The notes below the pieces were generated by a model. It did not search any database. It worked only from the letters and a program-made list of their open reading frames with translations, and was not told where the DNA came from. Made by a program: the position numbers and the translations under genes. A DNA stretch of 64,000 bases. Origin: Dipodascopsis uninucleata var. uninucleata. Taxonomy: Eukaryota; Ascomycota; Lipomycetes; Lipomycetales; Lipomycetaceae. Shown here one piece after another: positions 22,567 through 32,453 of the stretch; within the stretch, counting starts at the first letter, position 1; every line of letters begins with the position of its first letter. The stretch covers positions 310,001 through 374,000 of the forward strand of contig JAJLTO010000007.1 in the NCBI GenBank assembly GCA_030568195.1, given 5' to 3'.

Positions 22567-22929
22567 CTTGTACCTTTCTCTATAGTTTATTGATAAACGT
22601 GTGAGTTTACACAGAAGTCTCTCCTAAACTTGAAATACTAACCGAACCAAACCTACTGTAGATATCAATTATAGATAGCTCGGGGCTTAGGACATTTCAT
22701 ACTTTCTTTGCCGCTATTGTAACACCCTAACCGCTTAAATGTACAATACCCTTGTTATTCAAAACAACTGACCTTCAACGCGTTTCATAATTTACAAGAG
22801 AATTTCTCGCGTCGCAATTTGTGTAGTAACTTAGCTGTATAATACGGGAGGCTAGACGATCTAAAAGTCAAGTCAGACTAAGGTAGCAATAATTTTTGCT
22901 TAATTTAAGGACCTTGGATACCAGAATAA
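22567..22929. promoter_or_regulatory. Divergent KEI1/RFC5 promoter region
   Basis: This 363-bp region between two start codons must hold both promoters. I could recognise no specific site in it. Confidence 0.5.
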
Positions 22930-24410
22930 ATGGCATTGTGGGTAGACAAATATCGACCGAAGTCGTTAGATACGCTCTCATATCACGGTGAGCTATCAGT
23001 TCGATTAGCATCATTGGTAAGTATAAGCACAGCACATTTGGTAAATTTTCGTAGTAAAACTAGAATTCAACTAGGCAATTAAACTTATATTCACATTATT
23101 CTAGGCAGCAAGCAGCGATTTCCCACATCTATTGGTATACGGACCATCGGGCGCTGGAAAGAAAACAAGAGTGGTTGCAACACTTAAAGAGCTCTATGGA
23201 CCAGGCGTTCATAAACTAAAGATAGATTCAAGGATGTTCCAAACGTCAAGTAATAGGAAACTGGAATTCAACGTAGTGTCAAGTAACTATCATTTGGAAA
23301 TCACTCCTAGTGATATGGGAAACAACGATCGGCTGATCATACAAGAGTTACTAAAAGATGTAGCGCAGACGCAGCAAGTATACACAAGCGCTAAGCAGAA
23401 ATTCAAAGGTGAGTAGTCTTATTGTCTTAAAGTTATCCTTAAAGTGCTTCTGCTTCTATATAATAAAAATTTATACTAACTGGTGATAATTGATACAGTC
23501 GTAGTTATCAATGAGGCAGACTACCTGACACGCGATGCGCAGGCAGCGCTTCGAAGGACAATGGAGAAGTATTCCCCAAATATCAGACTTATCCTGCTGG
23601 CTAATTCTACTTCGAATATCATTGCACCTATTAAGTCACGTACTCTTTTGATACGAGTTTCGGCACCTACACATGAGGAAATTACTGAAGTTTTGCAGTC
23701 TGTAGCAAAGAAAGAGCATATCGAACTTCCTCAAGAGTTTGCGTGGAAAATTGCGAATGACAGTGGCCGTAATCTTCGAAAAGCACTACTCATGTTCGAA
23801 TCGGCCTGGTCTATAAATGGCGAAATAACCAAAAGTACAGCCATACCGCCTCCTGACTGGGAGGTTGTCATAGCTAGCATTGTGGATGATATTATACAAG
23901 AGCATTCCGCAGCAAGGTATGATTAAGTCTAATTCTACCTTCTACATGATTGAATTTAATACTAATATCATTCTTATGACAGAATATTGAAAGTGAGAGC
24001 AAAATTTTATGAGCTATTGTCGCATTGCATTCCTGCACATATCATTTTAAAGGTGAGTTTCCTTGTTTAACCTCTTGAAGAAGGCTAATTTTGCTCATTC
24101 CTATATCCAGACTCTGCTGTTCAAGCTCTTGCCGCACATCGATAACGATATCAAACCCGAAGTTGTAAGCTGGGCTGCATTCTATGTATGTTTCTAGCTT
24201 TTGCTCCATTAATATTACTGAAATAGTGTGCTAATATTATGGTAGGAGCATCGTCTACATCAGGGAAATAAAGCTATTTTTCATTTGGAAGCATTTGTTG
24301 CAAAATTTATGAGAATTATGGAAACGTAAGTTAGAACACCTTTAAATCATATTGATGTAAGCTAACAATAATTCACCAATTGTAGCTATATAATGGGACT
24401 AGATTTTTAG
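22930..24410 (+). CDS. RFC5: Replication factor C subunit 5 (human RFC3 orthologue)
   Basis: Small clamp-loader subunit that helps load PCNA. Seven exons (22930-23016, 23105-23408, 23499-23916, 23983-24052, 24111-24185, 24246-24325, 24386-24410) sum to 1059 nt and 352 residues (yeast Rfc5 354). It starts MALWVDKYRPKSLDTLSYHG. Walker A is GPSGAGKKTR, the form typical of this subunit. The Walker B-like segment VVVINEADYL lacks the usual DExD acids, as in yeast Rfc5, consistent with a subunit that does not hydrolyse ATP. Then LRRTMEKYSPNIRLIL carries the equivalent of the sensor/SRC region, followed by RNLRKALLMFE and HLEAFVAKFM. Its stop lies 60 bp from the convergent uL16m stop. Confidence 0.95.
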
Positions 24411-24470
24411 ACAACCTAATATATTTACATATTGACAGTAAAGCAGCTAACATATATATAACTATATCCA

Positions 24471-25365
24471 CTACCTATAAGGAGCAAAGTTCGGGTTCTT
24501 AGCCATTACTCTATTAGCCCATTTCTTTGAAGGATCAGTTTTCATTTCTTCAAAAACATTCGTCTTTGGTTTCTTCTCTGCCGGTTGAAACCCTATGATC
24601 TCCTTAGGACTGTTGACTGTCACGAATTCCATGATTCCCGGTAATTTCGACGCAGCGAGTCTTAAAGCTTCTCGAGCAACTTGTTCGTGTAAATCACCAT
24701 CCAGCTCAAAGATCATTTTTCCCGTTGGGACTCTAACTGCCCAGTAGTCGAAAGGACCTTTTCCTTTACCCATACGTGTCTATTTCAAATATATTAATTA
24801 ATAATTTCAATGCTCCGCTTTGGTTTGCTATTGCTCTTTTTTACTCCTTACCTCATTTCCCTTTGTGCAAACTGCTATGTTCGTCGCTTGCCGTGGGTAC
24901 ATTTTCACCCCATTGAGTGGACGAATGACTCGCATAATGACATTCTCCGCTTCTTGTAACTGCTGTGCAGATATTCTGACTCCTTTTGATTGTAACCGAA
25001 TACCAAATTTTCCAAATGCAAGAGAAGTTCCTCTAGAAGAGCCGCCTGTCTTAACCTTTACTCGGCCCTTGTGTTGCTTTTCAATCTCCACAAATCTCGG
25101 CCCTATAGAATTATTTCCTCAATTAATAATTACTATTCTTCTTGCCTATTATAGTAGTGTAGCCATGCTAATAACTTACGGTACTGATGGCCATGGCGAA
25201 CCTGTGAAAAGAACACTGAAGCTCTCGGAGTTTGAGGAACTATTTGTAAAAACACCAACAATGTTAGCAATCAGCTAGATTTTTAGTTTCCACGCAACGC
25301 GACACAAGCCAAGACTTACCAGCTCTCAATACAGTTGACGAAAATATGCTTCTAATAAAATTCAT
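24471..25365 (-). CDS. MRPL16: Mitochondrial large-subunit ribosomal protein uL16m
   Basis: Mitochondrial ribosomal protein at the peptidyl-transferase/central protuberance region. Four exons (25365-25320, 25239-25180, 25102-24852, 24779-24471) sum to 666 nt and 221 residues. The N-terminus [15 protein letters not shown] is a typical import presequence. The L16 core follows: [40 protein letters not shown], IKxKxPLxG-like [13 protein letters not shown], and [20 protein letters not shown], the most diagnostic block. It is divergent from mitochondrial PheRS (256 bp), another mitochondrial translation gene, and converges tightly on RFC5. Confidence 0.95.
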
Positions 25366-25621
25366 TGATGTATTATTCTTCTCTATATTGATAAATGATA
25401 TTACCTCAATCCTTATTTTGAGAAAATGGAAAAAATCGTTAGTCTTACTGCCAAAAATTTTCGATCACGATATTTCAATGCTCCCAATCCATTAAATCTT
25501 TTTGTCTGAACATCAACGATAGATTAGTCACAAGACGTTAAACCACTCGTCATACTAGCGGATCTTAATATCAACAAGTTGAAGTTCTGAAATTGTACCC
25601 AAGTACTAGTCGCATTAATTA
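25366..25621. promoter_or_regulatory. Shared promoter of MRPL16 and mitochondrial PheRS
   Basis: This 256-bp region separates two start codons of mitochondrial translation genes. It contains CAAAAATTTTC at 25452-25462, which resembles the RRPE/AATTTT growth element known from promoters of mitochondrial and cytosolic ribosome genes in many yeasts. The motif is short and AT-rich, so it may be chance. Confidence 0.45.
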
Positions 25622-27007
25622 ATGATGGTTAGACTGTACTTGCGACGGTCATTGTACGAATTGAACTGTATATCATATAGCTTTAATCGGTCGAGTACAA
25701 AGTTTTTCGTAAACGTCGTCAGATTTAATTCAGGTAAAGCGGTAGCAAGCGCAACTAGCGATACCATTGAGATAGAAAACGTGAGCTATCCTAGGGATTC
25801 ATGGACAAACGTCGGTACTGCAGTATTAAATTGTGTGCCCAGGAAACTACTTCAAAATCCTAGTCATCCACTTGCTACAATCAAAAATATTATCGAGAGC
25901 AACTTTCCGAGAGATGAATACACAGCTTACACGAATATATCACCGGTAGTCACTACGAAAGAAAATTTTGATTCGCTTTGCTTTCCTGAGGATCATCCTG
26001 GAAGAAGTAAAACTGATACGTACTACGTAAATGAATCGCTTGTGCTCCGAACGCATACGTCGGCTCACCAATGCCAAATGTTCAAAAGCTGTCCTACACC
26101 AGGCTATCTGATATCGGCAGATGTCTACCGTCGTGATGAAATTGATAAGTCTCACTATCCCGTCTTTCACCAAATGGAGGGAGCAAGGACCTGGTGTACT
26201 ACTGGCAAGTCTACAGAAGAGCTTGTAAAAGAAATCAATATCTGCACTGAGAAGATTCCGTCAAGTGACCTTGAAATTGTTGAACATGGTGTGTCGTTTG
26301 GAGAGAACAATCCAAAGCAGCCAGTTCATGCTGATGAAGTTTGCATTGCTGTCGGAAATCATCTTAAGAAATCATTGGAATTGGTGATCGCTGACATCTT
26401 CAAAAGGGCACAAGAAAGCTCGGGAAATAGACAAAAACTTCGGGTTCGTTGGATTGACACATATTTCCCATTCACTTCACCGAGTTGGGAAATGGAAATT
26501 TTCTGGCAAGGAGACTGGCTCGAAGTATTTGGATGTGGTGTGGTCGAGCAAGGTGTCTTTAATAATGCTGGTATGCCTGAACGTGTGGGATGGGCCTTTG
26601 GACTTGGACTAGAAAGACTGGCCATGGTGCTCTTTGGAGTACCTGACATAAGATTGTTTTGGTCGACCGACGATAGATTCATCAGCCAGTTCAGTCCCGG
26701 TAAGGTTTCTCTTTTTACTCCTTATTCAAAGTACCCAGGGACGTCGAGAGACACGTCATTCTGGGTTGGCCAGAAGGATTTGCATGAGAACGACTTAATG
26801 GAGATAGTCCGAGGACATGCCGGAGACCTTGTCGAGAGCGTTAAACTAGTAGACCATTTTGTACACCCGAAGACAGGAAAACAGAGCTTGTGCTATAGAA
26901 TTAACTATCAATCTATGGAGAGGTCACTGACAAATGATGAAATCAATAACTTCAACGATAACATCAGACAGGAGCTTGTAGAGAAGTTTGATGTCAAGCT
27001 TAGATGA
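25622..27007 (+). CDS. MSF1: Mitochondrial phenylalanyl-tRNA synthetase
   Basis: Monomeric class II synthetase charging mitochondrial tRNA-Phe. A single exon gives 461 residues; start ATG ATG at 25622 gives a basic presequence (MMVRLYLRRSLYELN). Motif 2 region: LVLRTHTSAHQCQMF, then DVYRRDEIDKSHYPVFHQME. Motif 3 region: GVFNNAGMPERVGWAFGLGL followed by ERLAMVLFGVPDIRLFWS. The C-terminal anticodon-binding domain starts at KYPGTSRDTSFWV. Length and order match FARS2/Msf1. It is divergent from uL16m and convergent with MGE1. Confidence 0.96.
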   Translation: MMVRLYLRRSLYELNCISYSFNRSSTKFFVNVVRFNSGKAVASATSDTIEIENVSYPRDSWTNVGTAVLNCVPRKLLQNPSHPLATIKNIIESNFPRDEYTAYTNISPVVTTKENFDSLCFPEDHPGRSKTDTYYVNESLVLRTHTSAHQCQMFKSCPTPGYLISADVYRRDEIDKSHYPVFHQMEGARTWCTTGKSTEELVKEINICTEKIPSSDLEIVEHGVSFGENNPKQPVHADEVCIAVGNHLKKSLELVIADIFKRAQESSGNRQKLRVRWIDTYFPFTSPSWEMEIFWQGDWLEVFGCGVVEQGVFNNAGMPERVGWAFGLGLERLAMVLFGVPDIRLFWSTDDRFISQFSPGKVSLFTPYSKYPGTSRDTSFWVGQKDLHENDLMEIVRGHAGDLVESVKLVDHFVHPKTGKQSLCYRINYQSMERSLTNDEINNFNDNIRQELVEKFDVKLR

Positions 27008-27311
27008 CATTTGTAAGGAATCAACCTGTATATAGTCTACATTTTACCATACTCATAGTTTATTATATATGCAGCGAACGCTTAATAAACAATAATAGAA
27101 ATGTCGCATAGTATTAAGTAACAAAACAATTAAACGAGAGATAACAAGAACAAACAAAAATATACACGATATTAATGCCAATGAAAGATAACTCTTGCTA
27201 ATCTTCGACTAGGAGAGGAGAATTATATACACATATCTGACTTATAATCGAACTTTAAGCCATCAAATTTCCTTTTCATATTACAAATAGCGGTGTCATA
27301 CAATTGACATT
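27008..27311. other. Convergent intergenic region (MSF1 and MGE1 3' ends)
   Basis: These 304 bp of A/T-rich sequence between two stop codons are probably 3' UTRs. Nothing else was seen. Confidence 0.5.
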
Positions 27312-28112
27312 TTACTTCTGCTTAACGACACCAACCTTAGCAGCGCGGAGAACTCTGTTGTTGAGAGTAAATCCTGTCTGTTGGACGAAGAAAACTGTTC
27401 CCGGTTCCTTATCTGGCTGGTCAATTTCGAAAGTAGCTTCATGCTTATGAGGATCGAACTTCTCGCCAAGTGGATCTATCTTCTCAAGGCCATGTCGCTT
27501 CAGAGTCTGCTCAAGGATCTGCTGAGTCATTTTAACGCCATCATAGAGTGCCATGAGTTCTTGATCCTCATCCTTCTGCTCGTCACCCGAGCGTTTCTCT
27601 TCGGGAATCGTAGCCAATGCGCGCTCAAGGTTATCGACGGAGTCTAACAAGTCACGCGCAAACTTCTGGATGGCAAAATCTCTTGAATTCTGAACTTCAC
27701 GCTTTGTAGTCTCCTGTAAATTACGAAAATCAGCAACCTGACGCAAGAACTTGTCTTTGAGATCGGCAGCCTCCTTTGCTTTTGCGCTCAAAGCCTCTTC
27801 AAGCTCTTTGATCTTCTTCTCAACCTCGCTTTCGACAGACTTATCTGACGCATTTTCACTCGCCGCCGAAGTGCTCTCCTCCTTGTTCTTATCACTTGAA
27901 GATTCTGACGATGGCGAAGCAGTAGTAGAGTAACTGTGTGCTTGCGTAAGTGTATTTCTCGTAAAAGAAGTCTGTGATGCCAAAACTTTTGTCCACAGAG
28001 GCAGTGTAGCAGGGCTTGCGTTTAGCACGGCGCCGCTTCGAAGGGCAGACTGTCTACTAGCCAGCGACAATTGTCGCAATGAATTACCAGCTGATCTTCG
28101 CAGCATTGTCAT
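27312..28112 (-). CDS. MGE1: Mitochondrial GrpE nucleotide-exchange factor
   Basis: Nucleotide-exchange factor for mitochondrial Hsp70 (Ssc1) in protein import and folding. A single exon gives 266 residues. The N-terminal ~45 residues are rich in Arg, Ser and Leu (mitochondrial targeting). A Ser/Glu-rich spacer follows, then a long coiled coil (KKIKELEEALSAKAKEAADL). GrpE blocks: FRNLQETTKREVQNSRDFAI, LLDSVDNLERAL, GVKMTQQILEQTLKRHGLEK, GEKFDPHKHEATF and QTGFTLNNRVLRAAKVGVVK. Start at 28112; a second Met two codons on is an equal candidate. Confidence 0.97.
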   Translation of the reverse strand: MTMLRRSAGNSLRQLSLASRQSALRSGAVLNASPATLPLWTKVLASQTSFTRNTLTQAHSYSTTASPSSESSSDKNKEESTSAASENASDKSVESEVEKKIKELEEALSAKAKEAADLKDKFLRQVADFRNLQETTKREVQNSRDFAIQKFARDLLDSVDNLERALATIPEEKRSGDEQKDEDQELMALYDGVKMTQQILEQTLKRHGLEKIDPLGEKFDPHKHEATFEIDQPDKEPGTVFFVQQTGFTLNNRVLRAAKVGVVKQK

Positions 28113-29589
28113 AGAGGTATTAAAGTAATCACTGAATCGACATTAAATTAGCGTTGCTATTCTACTAATATTTTGACTAAACGACTCAGCGCGGTACGTA
28201 CCTTTAGAATCTTTCAGAATTAAAACGAAAACGTGGATGTAGATGCACTTCGGGTCAATTTGGAAGGTCCTATTTTCTTTACGACTCTGCAATATGATGA
28301 CTAACAAAAATCTTTTTATCCAGTGTACTAATTTCTGAAAGAAAAATTATTTTACCAAGGACTGGGTACGTAAGTCAGTCTTTTGATGTGTTCAGAATGG
28401 TATAGAAGACTAGAGAGCGAGAAAAATTTAAAAAATATTCCAGTTCAAATTTTCCTGTTTACACAAAAGCCTTATTTATTTATTTACTTTCTTCGTGTAG
28501 TGCTACAGCAAATGCCCGTCGTCCACAATTGGCGGGCCAGCGCATCTTACGTCATAAAATTCATCACTTCTTTCTCTTTTCCTCTCGAGTGTGAAGCCTA
28601 CTGAATGCCGCGGAAATTACACCTCTGCTATGAAATGCTAAATTCAGCTGCTGTACTATCTAGTAGGATATACTGTATCCAGATTGCACTTGATGTAGTC
28701 TTCTTAGCATCTGTTCGTCTGACGCCCTGCACCTCGAGCTCGGAGCCCTGCAGAGCTGCAAAGCAAGCATGTAATACAAAACCCTTACGGTGTGTAAAAG
28801 TCACGTGGCGCGGGTAAGTTGCACGTCTTGAATATCACGGACGGAGATCATAGGAAAGTTATGTCAAAGACATCACCATATGCGGCTGGCTTATGACCCG
28901 AAAGCAGATTTTACTATTGCTAAAGGATAAGCTGTCAAATAAATACAGTAGAATGAGACTAACACCTTGCCCTTTCATTATTTACCGACTTTATATCCAA
29001 TTCTGGGTGCTACTGTCAGAAACGAAAACGAGGTCCGGACACATTAGCATTTAAGATAGTTTACATACTGAAGTACTGCGCATCCAGTACCGGTATTTAG
29101 TTAGTAGGTAAAATTGCAGTGCTGTCTGGGACGCTAAGCGCAAAAAGCGTGAAATAAGGAAGCTCGCGAACTTTGAGGCGTAGTTGTGAGAAAGGGGAAG
29201 ACAAAAAGCGTCGTTTGACCATCGATCTTACACAGCCACGCCCATATTGCCACTGTTTCGAAGGCTATCAACCGAGAAATATTCGGCATTAAGCTTACTA
29301 GAGATAGCTGCGGTAGATTCGTGGTCTTCTGCGAAGTCGTAACTGCTACATTAGGATACCGGATGCCAAGTTACAGGATCTAGTTGAGCAAACACAGATA
29401 GAATATATATTTGCGAGGCCCCGGCCAAGTGCAGGTGAGAAGATAAAGTAAAATACTGTAATTTTCATCACAGAAATCATTAAATGCTTTTATAAGGCTA
29501 TCACAACTCTAACACTATCATATATTAATAAGATCTACTCTCGGATAATCTGCACAAGACGATAAAAACAGTACTGGCTGAAGCGAAAT
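28113..29589. other. Intergenic region between MGE1 and RCN1
   Basis: A 1.48-kb divergent region. Two short open frames (28383-28604, 28605-28817) show no family resemblance and are not called. Two near-matches to the Crz1 calcineurin-response site (consensus GNGGCKCA) are present: GTGGCGCG at 28805-28812 and GAGGCGTA at 29175-29182, each with one mismatch. Near-matches of this size are expected by chance at some frequency. Confidence 0.5.
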
Positions 29590-30534
29590 ATGATTATGCA
29601 TGAAATCAGCAATAATAGTAGCAATATTCCCGATCCTCTCAATCGTTCTTTTCTAACTTACCCTAGGAAAACACCGACAGCGCCCCTATTGGAGCGAAGA
29701 CACAAATTGGCTATGGAATTACCGTCTCTGGCGCGAAAGGAAGCCTTGAGAATGCCGACATCAAATACACTAGTCATCACAGGACTAAGCAGTGACAAAG
29801 ATTTTGAAAAGGAAAAGCTCGACGCAGTCTACAATGAAATAGATACTGCCACCAGTGAGGGCAACGCTGACAATCAATCTGCCATTGTACATTGGGCACC
29901 GCTCAAGAGTTTTGGCCGTATAGTGGTGGTCATGAAGACGGTCGAGGATGCCCTGATCGTAAAGTATCACTTTAGGGGAAGTACGTCGATCAGGAAGCTG
30001 TTTAGTGGACGACTCAAGGTCTACTTTGGCGAAAACACTCCAGCAGAATGTGTCGAGACTCTCATGAACAAGAGTAAGTCCCGTGATTCCATGCATCTCC
30101 AGCTTCCGGATGCAGGAAAACTGTTTTTGATCTCTCCTCCACCATCTCCTCCAATGGAATGGGAGTCTGGCTACGAAGAGCCACCAAACACTGAAACTGG
30201 TGTGCTACCAGAACTTCTTGCCCGAGCTCTGATGCAGGTCGACGATATCGACGAAAATCAAATGTCTGTTTCGTCATCGGAGGAATCCGCTAGTCGCAGC
30301 AACAGCTTTGGTTTAAACCGAACTTCGACTTCAAGTTCGCTTTCGCACCATACGCCAAGTGTAGTTGTTATAAAGCCTGATGAAGGAGAGGGAAATCCTG
30401 GCATTATAATCAGTGATTACTCAGATGAAAGCACAGCTGAATATTTTTCAGCGCCGTCGTCCGATTTTACTACTGAATCATTTAAAGCGAGAGCCAGCCT
30501 GAGTCGAACGTCCCGACCACCAATGGAATACTAA
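29590..30534 (+). CDS. RCN1: Calcipressin (calcineurin regulator, RCAN family)
   Basis: Cytosolic modulator of the Ca2+/calmodulin phosphatase calcineurin. A single exon gives 314 residues. An RRM-like fold spans roughly residues 55-150 (NTLVITGLSSDKDFE, HWAPLKSFGRIVVVMKTVED). The calcipressin signature LFLISPPPSPPMEWESGYEE carries the FLISPPxSPP motif whose serines are phosphorylated in relatives. Further on, HTPSVVVIKPDE matches the TPSVVV docking motif of animal RCAN1 (PxIxIT-like calcineurin binding). The C-terminus is Ser/Asp-rich. Start at 29590; an internal Met near residue 38 is possible. In other fungi and animals the gene is itself calcineurin-induced. Confidence 0.94.
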   Translation: MIMHEISNNSSNIPDPLNRSFLTYPRKTPTAPLLERRHKLAMELPSLARKEALRMPTSNTLVITGLSSDKDFEKEKLDAVYNEIDTATSEGNADNQSAIVHWAPLKSFGRIVVVMKTVEDALIVKYHFRGSTSIRKLFSGRLKVYFGENTPAECVETLMNKSKSRDSMHLQLPDAGKLFLISPPPSPPMEWESGYEEPPNTETGVLPELLARALMQVDDIDENQMSVSSSEESASRSNSFGLNRTSTSSSLSHHTPSVVVIKPDEGEGNPGIIISDYSDESTAEYFSAPSSDFTTESFKARASLSRTSRPPMEY

Positions 30535-30964
30535 AAAGCTCATATCAATTTCATAAGTCAATCATTTGCTCTCTATTGTTTTCTAGTTCATATGGGTGGT
30601 TGCATTTTCTCGTGCATTTAGTATATCTTTCGTTGGAAAATCTGGGATGTTTCATTTTGTTATCGTTATTCATGTCAGTTTTGATCATAGACATTGACCG
30701 GTGGGTATTAGTTTGGAATCCTAGTTTTATCTAAGGTAGTTTGATTTGGTTTCGTTTCACGTCAATATATCAAAATTAGAATGTATATAATATATTATTG
30801 TAATTTCGTAATGGTACAAGTAATTGTAATAAAAAGATCAAGTTAGTAAAATACAAAAGAACCTTCGAGCAATCGATATACATCAATTTTTCACAGATGC
30901 TAATTGCATAACGTCGTGCAGTTGATCAGTGATATCTTAGTCTGCATCTGAGTCATAGTTTCAG
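30535..30964. other. Convergent intergenic region (RCN1 and Nudix gene 3' ends)
   Basis: These 430 bp of T-rich then A-rich DNA hold the 3' ends of both genes. No additional feature was seen. Confidence 0.5.
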
Positions 30965-31785
30965 CTATAAATCTTTGTTAATTGATGATTTACTGAGAGC
31001 ATCCAAGAGCTCCGGTCTATCGATTATTCCGCTGGTAGCTTCCTTATATGTGATCTAAAGAAGTAGAGAGAATAGTGCAAAGTCAGTACCTACGCAATCC
31101 ATAATTTCTAATGCAAAGCCGCTGCCATTATATTAGAATGCTGCTCACCCATTTCCTCAGTCTCTTATTCGACTCAGGCCATTGGTCGTGTACCCGGTCG
31201 ACTATCATTTCAAAAAAATGATACTCTGCTCTTGGAGGTATGGCCCTGTCAGTATTTGACTCGAAGTATTTCGCAGGCCTCGAGTCTTCAATAACGCCCA
31301 GACCGACAGTAATGTTTCCAGTAACACCCGCTTCTTCCCATGCTTCACGCAAAGCCGCGTCCTCCGGCGTTGGTTCGTCGATTTCGTATCCACCTTTGGG
31401 CACGATGAAGCGATCCTGTCGCTGCATGGAAGAAACGACCAGTACTTTTTGCTTATCTCGCGACAATGGCACAACTCCAGCGACCAATCTAGCACCCGAT
31501 GCAGAGTACCCTGCCAGGCAATTTAATGAAACAAATTTAGTCAGCTAAGCTATTTCTGGAGGCCCCGTTACGATCCAACCTCTATAATGCAGTACTTTTC
31601 TTTTCTTTGCTATAGATTGTACTCCATCTGTTTGTCGTAGTATATCATGCAGAACAGCTGAAGACCAACTGACAAAAAAAATTCTACACTTTAAAAACCC
31701 ATACGCTACAGAACAAACCGCCATTCATACTTTGCTTTTCACGCCCTTCGCGGGCCACCATAGGTCGTGCTGACGGTTGTGACAT
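30965..31785 (-). CDS. APS1: Diphosphoinositol polyphosphate phosphohydrolase (Nudix, Aps1-like)
   Basis: Nudix hydrolase that removes beta-phosphate from inositol pyrophosphates and cleaves diadenosine polyphosphates. Three exons (31785-31731, 31510-31149, 31054-30965) sum to 507 nt and 168 residues. The first exon ends REKQ and splices to give QRYSASGARLVAGVVPLS, matching Aps1/DDP1 N-termini. The Nudix box is complete: GGYEIDEPTPEDAALREAWE followed by EAGV, and FIVPKGG precedes it. A family-typical EYHFFEMIVD strand follows, then KRLRKWV and a short tail ending SINKDL. The 220-bp first intron is long for this window but is fixed by the restored QRY junction. Confidence 0.92.
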
Positions 31786-32453
31786 CGTTGTTAGTGGCTA
31801 TTGACTGATCTATCTAGTCGCTAACCAAGATATGCTATTCTTTGATTCTTCTATCCTTTCCTTTTTCCTTTTTTAAGAAAAAGCTATATCAATAATCAAA
31901 TTTTCTCTTGCAAAATCGCGTGACATGAGTAGTTATCTAAAGTCGTTCTTTTATCCTACACGGAGTCATACTCGGTTTTCTGTTGCTTAGACCAATCCGT
32001 TTCTGCTCCCTCTTTGTCATAATGTACTTAAGCTCCACACGTTTGTTCATGCGCTGCAATTTTGCGTGGACAGCATATGCGGCTCATGTAAAGAATGGCC
32101 AAACCTATTACCCGGAATTTAATAATTGACCAATGATATGAGTACAATCAGATAATTACCCTGCATAACATAAAGTTCTGTGAATTATTATGATATATGG
32201 CGTAAAAACAACAAATATGTATAAATGACTTTATATCAGTCCACCTGTAGTTTGATACTAGCTGTGTGAAGAGTGAATAAGCCATAGAGCGACAGCAACA
32301 GTAGTAAAAAAGAAAAGGAAAAATCGTCCACTAAAAATTTCGTCTTTCAAATTCGTACAAGGATCTTTTGTTTTCCTAAAATTTTGATAGATTCATTCTA
32401 CCAGTTTTACTCTACATCCAGATAATAATCAACCTGAGAAGACAATAACTACA
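31786..32453. promoter_or_regulatory. Divergent APS1/COX12 intergenic region
   Basis: This 668-bp region contains the promoters of both genes. An AAAATTTT core occurs at 32379-32386, about 70 bp before the COX12 start. No gene was seen. Confidence 0.45.

Noticed and set aside
28383-28817. Two open frames of about 70 codons in the MGE1/RCN1 gap
   Set aside because: No family resemblance and composition as expected of chance frames. The second begins at an ATG but lacks other support.
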